A stretch of 64,000 nt of DNA from the NCBI GenBank assembly GCA_936914845.1, contig CAKZGE010000008.1:124001-188000 (forward strand), in the 5' to 3' direction. The translations under genes and the position numbers were made by a program. Under the pieces are notes generated by a model. The model was not told where the DNA came from and made no database searches. It worked only from the letters and a program-made list of their open reading frames with translations. Position 1 is the stretch's first letter. Every line of letters begins with the position of its first letter. The DNA comes from an uncultured Chloracidobacterium sp. GTDB taxonomy: Bacteria > Acidobacteriota > Blastocatellia > Pyrinomonadales > Pyrinomonadaceae. Shown piece after piece: positions 53,545 to 61,869 of this stretch.

Positions 53545-55338
53545 CTATTTGGAACATCGCTCCGCCTGACGCTTCAGGCCGAGGGCGTCCGGGTTCTCTG
53601 CGTCGATCTCCGCCGCTGATGCCGCATAGGTCTTGACCTGCTGACATTCGCCGCGTTCAAGATAGATCTTGCCCAGGGATACGTGTGCATCGATCAAGCG
53701 ATTATCCCAAAAGATCGCCGTTTTAAATGAGCTGATCGCTTGGTCAAGATCTCCGCGCCGCAGATGTATCTTGCCCAATATCAGATAGCTCTCAGCGTTC
53801 ATGGGTTCGCTCGCCAAAACCCTCCGCAGCAAAGCCATCGCCTCGTCGTCGTTACCATTCTTGAATTCCGTCCGGGCGCGACCGAGTATAGTATTAGATT
53901 CGTCCGAAGCCGCCGGACCCGGTGCCGACGAGCGCTGGCTCAGCACTACGCTGACAAAATCTTTGCGCTGCGGCTGATCGACACGAAGTTTTATATCGCT
54001 GAGCAATTTGCTCCGCGGCCATTCTTTTTCTAGATTGGCATATCTGTTTCCCGCGGAAAGATATTTTCGTGCCTCGTTGTCCCGGTCTGCCGCCGTCGGG
54101 TCCTTCAGCTCGCTCAGAGCCTTTGCCAGAATATAATAGGATTCACCATCGGCCGGGTTGGCGTTCAATATCGGTCGCAGCTGGGCGGCCGCGTCGCCTT
54201 GATCGCCGCTTAGAAACAGAGCCAACGCATAATTGAACTTAACATTGTTATCTTCCGGCGAAGATTCTGAGGCTTTCTTCAAAAGCTCAAGCCCTTCGGC
54301 AAGCAATGCCGCGGATTTCGTGTCGTTCTTCTTTTCTGCCCGCGAAGCCTGAACGGCGATGGCTCCCAGCGTGTTATAGACCGTCGTCAGTTTCAGGTCT
54401 TCTGCCAGCGGCCGCAAAACGCCCAGTGCTTGTTCGTAATTGCCCTGCTGCCACTGGATCGAACCGATGTAGAAAGAGCTTTCGGCAAAGCTTTCATCAT
54501 TACACTGCGAGACCTTGTTCTCATTCTTAGCAGCGTCGCGGCATTGCTGGGTCGCGGTCATAACGCGTTCGAATGAACCGATCGCCTCGGCGAAACGCTT
54601 TTGTCCAAGGTACAGGTGGCCCAATTCAAGAGCTGCATCCGCAAAAATGCCGTCCGGCACGGCCTCTGTATAAAGCCTCATCGCATTTTTAAAGTAGTTT
54701 TCGCGGGCGGCCGGAGCCGGTGTCAGCAAACCTTTTATATATGCTTCAAAGGCTCTTGCCGGAACCTTATCTGCCGCCTCGATAAGCTGATTTTGCGAAT
54801 ATGGCAGTGCCTTATCACGTTGATAGAGTATTTGATACGCGATCTGCCCCTGCATCGTCTGCAGGTTGCCAAGCGCGTCATTCAGATTTATATCCCGGGT
54901 CACACGGCGGCCGTCCGGAAGATCCTCGTTCAAAAACCGTCCCTCGTTGACGCGAATGATGCGAGCGGTCACGTTTATCGTCGCCGCTGTGTCGCCCTGT
55001 GCCGGCACAATGTTGTAATGCCCGCTGATAAGCAGCGTCGCGCCGCTTTCACGTGCCAGCTTCAACGCCGTGGCTAAGCTTGGCAAACTCGTGAGCGGTA
55101 TCCGCAGCCGTTGTTGAATGGTCTTGCGTTGCGAATTCGTGACGGTGTTCAGCGTTGGCACATTCAGCAATTCAGACAAAGACAGAGCAAAGCTTTCGCC
55201 AACCCAATTGAATTCCGGTTTGTCAGATGTATTTTCGAACGGCAGCACCAAAACGGTGTCCGCCGCCCTTGTTTGCGCCTGCAGCGTAATGGCAGCAAGC
55301 ATCATTATCAGCGGTATGTAAAAAAACTTTTTCAGCAT
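53545..55338 (-). CDS. exported tetratricopeptide-repeat protein
   Basis: The 597-residue product has a signal peptide (cleavage near LQAQ). It then has an N-terminal alpha/beta domain (about 30-200) like the FlgO/GUN4-type ligand or TolB N-terminal modules (VLVLPFENTSDKPEFNWVGESFA). At least five TPR units follow (from about 215; one is ESYLILGKIHLRRGDLDQAIS). Several extra TPR-like repeats occur in the middle. The protein is probably periplasmic or outer-membrane-facing and acts as a scaffold. Only the general class can be assigned. Confidence 0.8.
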   Translation of the reverse strand: MLKKFFYIPLIMMLAAITLQAQTRAADTVLVLPFENTSDKPEFNWVGESFALSLSELLNVPTLNTVTNSQRKTIQQRLRIPLTSLPSLATALKLARESGATLLISGHYNIVPAQGDTAATINVTARIIRVNEGRFLNEDLPDGRRVTRDINLNDALGNLQTMQGQIAYQILYQRDKALPYSQNQLIEAADKVPARAFEAYIKGLLTPAPAARENYFKNAMRLYTEAVPDGIFADAALELGHLYLGQKRFAEAIGSFERVMTATQQCRDAAKNENKVSQCNDESFAESSFYIGSIQWQQGNYEQALGVLRPLAEDLKLTTVYNTLGAIAVQASRAEKKNDTKSAALLAEGLELLKKASESSPEDNNVKFNYALALFLSGDQGDAAAQLRPILNANPADGESYYILAKALSELKDPTAADRDNEARKYLSAGNRYANLEKEWPRSKLLSDIKLRVDQPQRKDFVSVVLSQRSSAPGPAASDESNTILGRARTEFKNGNDDEAMALLRRVLASEPMNAESYLILGKIHLRRGDLDQAISSFKTAIFWDNRLIDAHVSLGKIYLERGECQQVKTYAASAAEIDAENPDALGLKRQAERCSK

Positions 55339-55420
55339 CAGTTAACCTATAAAACAAAAAATTCGCTTGGTATGCAAGCGAACGTTCGAAAAGATATGAT
55401 GCCGAAAAGGCTGTAAAAGG

Positions 55421-55495
55421 TGGTATCCGGTACGGGATTTGAACCCGTGTTGCCGCCGTGAAAGGGCGGTGTCCTAACCCCTAGACGAACCGGAC
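55421..55495 (-). tRNA. tRNA-Glu (anticodon TTC)
   Basis: On the minus strand the acceptor GTCCGGT pairs with ACCGGAT (G1-U72 wobble), and CCA is encoded. The anticodon stem CCGCC/GGCGG surrounds CTTTCAC, giving anticodon TTC. The T arm contains GGTTCAAATCC. It reads GAA and GAG codons. Confidence 0.96.
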
Positions 55496-55600
55496 ACAAA
55501 CACACTGCCTGCAGAACAGGCGAATAATTAGAATAGCGACGCCGCCGGAATGTGTCAAATGTCCAAATAGTATTTCGGGCCGCCGTTTGAACAGCAACTG

Positions 55601-58600
55601 TTAGCTTGCCGCTATCTTCTCAATTACAAGGGCCGCCGCGTCGATCAGCCCGCCTTCGACGCCGGTAACGCGCAAAATGCCGTTGGGTGAAAACGCGGCA
55701 TTTCCACCGTCGCCGACAAATTCCATCAGCCGGTCCGGATCAACCCTTGAATCCGGCCCTAGCTTGACCGAAAAACCGCCTGCTGCCCGATCGACCGAGA
55801 TAACGCCGGCCCGTTCGGCAAACCTTCGCAAGCGGCTGTAGCTGAGGAGATCTTCGACCGCCGTCGGCAATGCTCCATAACGATCGCGTATCTCTTGCCT
55901 GATATCTCCCAATTCGCCATCGCTATCAGCCGCAGATATCCGCTTGTAGGTGCGAAGCCGTTGGCTGGTATCTTGAATGTAATTCTTCGGTATTGAAAGA
56001 TCGACGCCGAGATTGATCGAAACATTCACTTCGTCCGCAACCTCATCGCCGCGCAATTCGCCGATGGTGCGTTCCAGCATCTTGGTGTAAAGATCAAATC
56101 CCAAGGCATCAAGATGGCCGCTTTGCTGTCCGCCCAAAATGTTGCCCGCACCGCGAAGCTCCAGATCAAGGGCCGCGATCCGGAAGCCGGCACCGAGATC
56201 GGAAAATTCTCGTATCGCGCTCAACCGGCGACGGGCGATCGGCGTTAATTCCACTTCTGCCGGTATCAACATATATGCATAGGCTCGGCGATTTGAACGC
56301 CCGACACGCCCGCGAAGTTGATAAAGCTGCGACAGGCCGTAATTATCGGCCCGATTGATTATGATCGTGTTCGCCCGCGGAATATCGATGCCATTTTCAA
56401 TGATCGTCGTCGCGACCAAAATATCATATTTGTGATCGATAAAATCGAGCATCACCTGTTCCATTTCTTTCTCATTCATTTGCCCGTGGCCAATGGCAAT
56501 GCGGGCTTGCGGAACTATTCGTTTAATGTGGGCGGCGATCGTCTCAATGGTCTCAACCCGATTGTGTATGAAAAAGACCTGGCCATTGCGGGCAAGTTCG
56601 AGCTCTACGGCCGAACGAATGACATTTTCGCCAAATTGAACCACGTGTGTATTGATGGCCAGCCGGTCTCGCGGCGGCGTCTCGATAACCGACATATCAC
56701 GCATGCCAAGCAGCGACATATTCAGCGTTCGCGGTATCGGTGTCGCTGAAAGTGTGAGCACATCGACCTTCTTTTTGAGCTGCTTCAACTTTTCTTTGTG
56801 GGCCACTCCAAAACGCTGCTCTTCATCAATAATGACCAGCCCCAGTTTCGGCAGATCAACGTCTGCGGAAAGAACGCGATGTGTTCCGATCAATACATCG
56901 ACATCGCCCTTGGCCGCCTTAGCAACGACCGCCTTTTGATCTTTCGTAGAACGGAAACGCGATAAAAGCTCGACCGACACCGGAAAAGCAGCAAAGCGTT
57001 TCGCAAAATTCTCTGAATGCTGATAGGCCAAGATAGTCGTCGGTGTTAGCACCGCCACCTGTTTACCTTCCATGACGGCCTTAAAAGCAGCCCGCATCGC
57101 CACCTCGGTCTTGCCGTAACCGACATCGCCGATGATCAGCCGGTCCATCGGCCGCGGTGTCTCCATATCGCCTTTCACGTCAATGATGGCGGACGCCTGA
57201 TCAGCCGTCAGGTCGTAAGGAAAGCTATCTTCAAATTCGTGCTGCCAGGGCGTGTCCGCCGAATATGCAAAACCGGCAACGAGTTTCCGTTCGGCATATA
57301 GCTTCAGCAGTTCGTCCGCCATGTCACGCATCGCCCGCTTGGCACGCGCTTTCGTCTTTTGCCAGCCGATCCCGCCCAAACGGTCAACCGTCGGCGATGT
57401 CGTTTCGCCCGAACCGTACCGCGAAACAAGGTCCATTCGCTCGACCGGCACAAACAGCTTTGCTTCATCAGCATAGATCAGCAGCATGAACTCGCGGTCG
57501 CCGTCGGGTGAGGCTATCGACTGCAGCCCCTCAAAGCGCCCAATGCCGTGATCGACGTGGACCACATAATCGCCTTTCTTCAGATCTCTGAAATCTGATA
57601 TGAACGCTCCGAGCCGCGCCTTTGTCCTTTTTTTAACGGCGACGGTTTTTATTCCATCTTCGCGCACAGCCTCGCCGAAAATATCACTTTCCGTATAAAC
57701 GGAAAGCCCGATCTGCGGCAGTTCGAATCCACCGGAAATATCGCCTACGGATACATTTTGAGCCGGAAATTCAGAACCCAGATCGCGGACTATCTCTTCG
57801 AAACGCTCCGCCAACCCAGCCGTCTGCATCACGATCCGATATTGCGGCCGCTGGCCCAGTGAACGAATAAAGGCGGATACATCGCCATGAAATTTCTGGG
57901 TCGATCGTGATGTGAGATCCACCTCCCGTGAATTCTCAAGAGCGGTAAACAAGAATAGCGGTTCGGCATCTGATGATGAAGACCCGGAAACCGCGAAGCG
58001 TTCATCTATTTCGGCAACTGTTCTGCCGAGACTGCGTAGTTCGACGCGTTCATGATCTGCAAGTTTAGCTCGCAGCTCTTCGGGCGAAAGCAGCAGAGCC
58101 GTCGGTTCCAGGCCGATATCGCCGCTTTCCATCACCGCTGCGTAGCGGTCCGCAGCCAATTCCAGCAGCGATCCGATGTGCTGTTCGATAACCACCGGTT
58201 CGTCGATCACCAATGTTGATTCACCGACGTGTTCAAAAACACTTCCGCTGAGCGGTTTCGTCAGCGGCAGCAGAAATTCCCAACCGGAAAAGGGTTCGCC
58301 GGCATCCGCAAAATCTGTTCGATCCTTAAGATTGCGAGCGGCCCTTTCATCCATAAAGGTTTCGGCGGCGATATATGCCCAGTCCCGCAGGTCTGCGGCA
58401 GATGCGGCATATTCGCGCATCGGCGCCACCGACACTTCTTTTAGTTGCTCGGTCGAAAGCTGCGTTTCCGGATCGAAAGAGCGGATCGAATCAACGGTGT
58501 CGCCGAAAAATTCAAATCTCAGCGGCGAATCGCTATCCGGCGGCCATATATCGACAATGCCGCCGCGAATCGAAAATTGGCCCACGCCATTGACCGGATC

Positions 58601-59071
58601 TTCGCGGACATAACCCACAGCGAACAGCTTCTCCATCAAGTCTTCCAGCGAAAGGTCCTCATCACGGCGAATTATCAATCCGAGAGCGGCAGTTTCTTGC
58701 GGCGAGGGCGTTCGCATCAGCAGAGATCGTGCGGAAACTATTACGGCATCCGCCGCCTGCTGCGACAAACTCCAAAGAGCAAGTGCACGTCGTTCCTGTG
58801 TCTCGGCGTGCGGCGAAATGCCCGCGTACGGATCCGTTTCAAATGACGGCAAGGCGACTATCTTTGCCTCCTTTGCCCAAAAGGCGAGATCGGCTGCCCA
58901 TTTTTCGACGTCGTCGTTCGAATCCGCCACGATCAAAAACGGCCGCGGAGCATTTTTGATCAGTTCCGCAAAAACATACGCTTTGGCAGAGATCGACGTC
59001 ATGCCGTTAAGGCTGACCACCCGGGTACCACTCTCTATCGCCTCTTGAAGCTGTTTGATCTCATCCGCCAT
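55601..59071 (-). CDS. mfd: transcription-repair coupling factor
   Basis: Mfd removes RNA polymerase stalled at DNA damage and recruits UvrA. Started at 59071 (MADEIKQL), the product has about 1156 residues, normal for Mfd. It has an N-terminal UvrB-like module, an RNA-polymerase-binding domain (starting near YVVHVDHGIGRFEGL, about residue 500), and the translocase with GDVGYGKTEVAMRA (Walker A), IIDEEQRFGVAHKEKLK (DEEQ) and RVGRSNRRAYAYM (motif VI). The C-terminal TRCF domain completes it. It is 135 bases from lysS, divergently. Confidence 0.96.
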   Translation of the reverse strand: MADEIKQLQEAIESGTRVVSLNGMTSISAKAYVFAELIKNAPRPFLIVADSNDDVEKWAADLAFWAKEAKIVALPSFETDPYAGISPHAETQERRALALWSLSQQAADAVIVSARSLLMRTPSPQETAALGLIIRRDEDLSLEDLMEKLFAVGYVREDPVNGVGQFSIRGGIVDIWPPDSDSPLRFEFFGDTVDSIRSFDPETQLSTEQLKEVSVAPMREYAASAADLRDWAYIAAETFMDERAARNLKDRTDFADAGEPFSGWEFLLPLTKPLSGSVFEHVGESTLVIDEPVVIEQHIGSLLELAADRYAAVMESGDIGLEPTALLLSPEELRAKLADHERVELRSLGRTVAEIDERFAVSGSSSSDAEPLFLFTALENSREVDLTSRSTQKFHGDVSAFIRSLGQRPQYRIVMQTAGLAERFEEIVRDLGSEFPAQNVSVGDISGGFELPQIGLSVYTESDIFGEAVREDGIKTVAVKKRTKARLGAFISDFRDLKKGDYVVHVDHGIGRFEGLQSIASPDGDREFMLLIYADEAKLFVPVERMDLVSRYGSGETTSPTVDRLGGIGWQKTKARAKRAMRDMADELLKLYAERKLVAGFAYSADTPWQHEFEDSFPYDLTADQASAIIDVKGDMETPRPMDRLIIGDVGYGKTEVAMRAAFKAVMEGKQVAVLTPTTILAYQHSENFAKRFAAFPVSVELLSRFRSTKDQKAVVAKAAKGDVDVLIGTHRVLSADVDLPKLGLVIIDEEQRFGVAHKEKLKQLKKKVDVLTLSATPIPRTLNMSLLGMRDMSVIETPPRDRLAINTHVVQFGENVIRSAVELELARNGQVFFIHNRVETIETIAAHIKRIVPQARIAIGHGQMNEKEMEQVMLDFIDHKYDILVATTIIENGIDIPRANTIIINRADNYGLSQLYQLRGRVGRSNRRAYAYMLIPAEVELTPIARRRLSAIREFSDLGAGFRIAALDLELRGAGNILGGQQSGHLDALGFDLYTKMLERTIGELRGDEVADEVNVSINLGVDLSIPKNYIQDTSQRLRTYKRISAADSDGELGDIRQEIRDRYGALPTAVEDLLSYSRLRRFAERAGVISVDRAAGGFSVKLGPDSRVDPDRLMEFVGDGGNAAFSPNGILRVTGVEGGLIDAAALVIEKIAAS

Positions 59072-59205
59072 AAATGAACGCACCTATCCCCGACAAAGCC
59101 GTAACTTTGCCCGGATCCTTTTCCTATATTGTGCCACATCGAGGCGATATTTGCCGCATAGCATCTACCGACCTATAATCTAATATTCTTAAATAAGATA
59201 TTTTT

Positions 59206-60768
59206 ATGAGCATTCCTTCTTTCGAAGACATCATCGAACCCAATGACCAGGTCCAGGCCCGAGCTGAACATCTGCACACACTCAGCCAGTTGATCGGCAA
59301 TGTATATCCGAACAAATTTGACCGCAGTCGATTGACGGGCGGCGAGGACACGATTTCAAGCATTTTGGTGTTTGCTCCCGTAGCCGCGGTTGCCGAGGAA
59401 ATGGCAGAGGTTCGCTCGGGCTTAAAAGAAGGCGAACGCCCGCCGGCAGAGGTTAAAGACGCTTTTAATTCCCGGCTAAAGGAACTCGGAACGGTTCGTA
59501 TTGCGGGGCGGCTGACGACTCCTATCCGCGGAAACTTCGTTCATTTGACGGACGGTGTCCGCAAGCTGCAGATATACTGCAACAAAAAAGGGCCGCTTGC
59601 TCTTATCAGGTCAAATGGCACCATCGATCCGGAAAGCGGCTGGGCGTTGTGGCAATTGGTAGATCACGGGGATTTCATCGGTGTCGAAGGTTATCTTTTT
59701 GTCACCAACACGGGCGAGGTTTCCGTTCACGTCGAAAGGCTTCAGTTTTTGGCAAAGGCTCTTTTGCCGATGCCCGATAAAATGCACGGTATTGCGGATC
59801 CGGAATTGCGCCGGCGATATCGCTATGCCGATCTTATCGCTTCTTCATTACAGGTAGAGAACGAAGGTTTGACGACCCGCGAAGTTTTCGAACGGCGAGC
59901 GAAATTGATCAGCGGAATGCGGCGATATCTGGACGATCACGGCTTTATCGAAGTTGAAACACCGATGCTGACGCCAAAAGCGACCGGTGCCGCCGCCAAG
60001 CCATTTGAAACGCACCACAACGCTCTCGACATTCCGCTCTATGCACGCATCGCCCCGGAGCTTTATCTAAAGCGTTTAACGGTCGGCGGATTTGAAAGGG
60101 TCTATGAGCTGAACCGCAATTTCCGCAACGAAGGCCTTTCACAGCGGCACAATCCCGAATTCACAATGCTCGAATTCTATGCCGCCTATATGGACGTGAA
60201 CGGCATGATGGACTTTGCGGAGAAGATGATCCAAGAAGCGGTGAAAAAAGCGAACGACGGATCGTTGGTCGTTGGTTACAACGGAAATGAGATCGATTTC
60301 AGCAACTTTCAACGGGCAAGTATGTCCGATGTTGCTAGCTCGATCGAGTATTTTGAAGAACACATCGAGGAAACTCTGATCCAACCGACTTTCATCATCG
60401 ATTATCCGAAATCGATCTCTCCGTTATCCAAGGCGTCGCCGGACAACCCCGAGATCGCCGAACGCTTTGAGCTTTTCATCAACGGCATGGAGATCGCCAA
60501 CGGCTTTAGCGAGCTGAATGACCCGAAAGAGCAATACGAGCGTTTTGTCGATCAGATGTCGCAACGCGAAGGCGGCGACGAAGAAGCGATGGTGCTTGAC
60601 GAAGATTACATCCGAGCGTTGAGCTACGGCATGCCGCCCGCCGCCGGCATCGGCATCGGCATTGACCGGCTGGTTATGCTTTTGACCGATAAACACTCTA
60701 TCCGCGATGTGATCTTGTTTCCCCATATGCGGCCTGAGAAAAAAGAACAAGAGGAGCAGCAGGCTTAA
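59206..60768 (+). CDS. lysS: lysyl-tRNA synthetase, class II
   Basis: LysS charges tRNA-Lys. The 520-residue product has an N-terminal anticodon-binding OB domain and a class II catalytic core with motifs in order: [21 protein letters not shown] (motif 1), [25 protein letters not shown] (motif 2, split here by a short loop) and [14 protein letters not shown] (motif 3). A segment usually of about 55 residues before [13 protein letters not shown] is only about 15 here. The OB domain contains an additional loop near residues 70-95 compared with E. coli LysS. The start has no good ribosome binding site. Confidence 0.94.
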   Translation: MSIPSFEDIIEPNDQVQARAEHLHTLSQLIGNVYPNKFDRSRLTGGEDTISSILVFAPVAAVAEEMAEVRSGLKEGERPPAEVKDAFNSRLKELGTVRIAGRLTTPIRGNFVHLTDGVRKLQIYCNKKGPLALIRSNGTIDPESGWALWQLVDHGDFIGVEGYLFVTNTGEVSVHVERLQFLAKALLPMPDKMHGIADPELRRRYRYADLIASSLQVENEGLTTREVFERRAKLISGMRRYLDDHGFIEVETPMLTPKATGAAAKPFETHHNALDIPLYARIAPELYLKRLTVGGFERVYELNRNFRNEGLSQRHNPEFTMLEFYAAYMDVNGMMDFAEKMIQEAVKKANDGSLVVGYNGNEIDFSNFQRASMSDVASSIEYFEEHIEETLIQPTFIIDYPKSISPLSKASPDNPEIAERFELFINGMEIANGFSELNDPKEQYERFVDQMSQREGGDEEAMVLDEDYIRALSYGMPPAAGIGIGIDRLVMLLTDKHSIRDVILFPHMRPEKKEQEEQQA

Positions 60769-60777
60769 CGACCCGAT

Positions 60778-61350
60778 ATGTTCTACCTTTCCCGCCCGGG
60801 GGCTGAAACGATAGCCGCTTTTATCGCCGAGCAACAGGATCACAGCTTGACGTATGAACATGTCGGCTGCACCGCATTGGAGCGCCCGCCGACCGGCTGG
60901 AATGTCGATCATAACCGGATTTTGTTGGGCAAAGGCGACGCCGTATTGGTTGCGGCTGTTAATGCGATAAATAGCTGGGAGATGTTCGATCTTGGTTGGG
61001 TTTCGCTCTATCCGGAAAATGCGGCCTCAACCGAAGGTACTGTCGTGGCAGCACTCATTAGGCACCTCGGTTTTTGGTCGCTAAATGCTAGCCGTATCGT
61101 CTATCGCATCGAAGATCGCTCCCGCCAGCGTCATTATTTCGCCTACGGAACACTCGAAGGCCACGCTGAAATGGGCGAGGAGCGATTTATGATCGACTTC
61201 GACACCACCACGGGAAACGTCTATTACGACCTGCTCGCCTATTCACGCCCGCGTCATTTTATGGCGAAACTCGGATACCCTTTTACCCGCATGCTTCAAA
61301 AACAATTTGCCAAAGATTCTCTAGCAGTAATGAAAAGAGCGATTGCTTAA
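60778..61350 (+). CDS. DUF1990 family protein
   Basis: The 190-residue product matches the DUF1990 pattern of soluble proteins. Motifs include MFYLSRPGAETIAAFI, TGWNVDHNRILLGKG and YRIEDRSRQRHYFAYGTLEGHAEMGEERF, then a C-terminal MAKLGYPFTRMLQKQFAKDS. No function is proven. It follows lysS by nine bases and is co-transcribed. The 519 bases after it hold repeats before polA. Confidence 0.8.
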   Translation: MFYLSRPGAETIAAFIAEQQDHSLTYEHVGCTALERPPTGWNVDHNRILLGKGDAVLVAAVNAINSWEMFDLGWVSLYPENAASTEGTVVAALIRHLGFWSLNASRIVYRIEDRSRQRHYFAYGTLEGHAEMGEERFMIDFDTTTGNVYYDLLAYSRPRHFMAKLGYPFTRMLQKQFAKDSLAVMKRAIA

Positions 61351-61385
61351 GCTTCTGAATCGCAAAATCCGGCAGATTTGAATTG

Positions 61386-61806
61386 CCACGCTCTTTAGAG
61401 CGTGGATTGAATATCGAAATAATTTTCCGGCTTTAACCGAACCTTTGGGCTGAAGCCCATACTTTTTGATCATCTTGGTCGCAACAATGAATGCCGACCG
61501 TTGCGGAATATATGCGGCTCCTACAGAGCTAGAACGCTGAAAGATGACGTTTTCTACAAACATACCGCTACTAACGGGGCTAAGGATTTTTGAGAACCCA
61601 GTCGCTATCGCTCCCGGTTCTGACCCAGAGATCAGGCTCTTAACTGAAACCGATGCTCATCCCGGACGCCTCTCGCCTGTCCCCCCCAGGCTGGAATCCT
61701 GCTCACCCCGGACGCCTCTCGCCTCCCCCCTGACGCCGCCATAGAGAATATTTTTCGGGCGACGAAGCGTCACCCGTGGGGACAGGAGTGTCCCCACTCC
61801 GGGGTG
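61386..61806. repeat. hairpin-rich intergenic repeat cluster
   Basis: Perfect hairpins are CCACGCTC-TTTA-GAGCGTGG (61386-61405), TGGGC-TGAA-GCCCA (61446-61459) and GTGGGGACA-GGAG-TGTCCCCAC (61776-61797, nested in CACCC...GGGTG). A 24-base direct repeat occurs at 61655-61678 and 61701-61724 with one difference. These resemble REP-like or IS-associated repeats. No transposase gene is nearby. Confidence 0.6.
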
Positions 61807-61869
61807 TGAATGCGTCGGCTAATTCGAAGCAATGGCCCGTGTCGTGATATTCTTGCCTTCACAAAGCTT

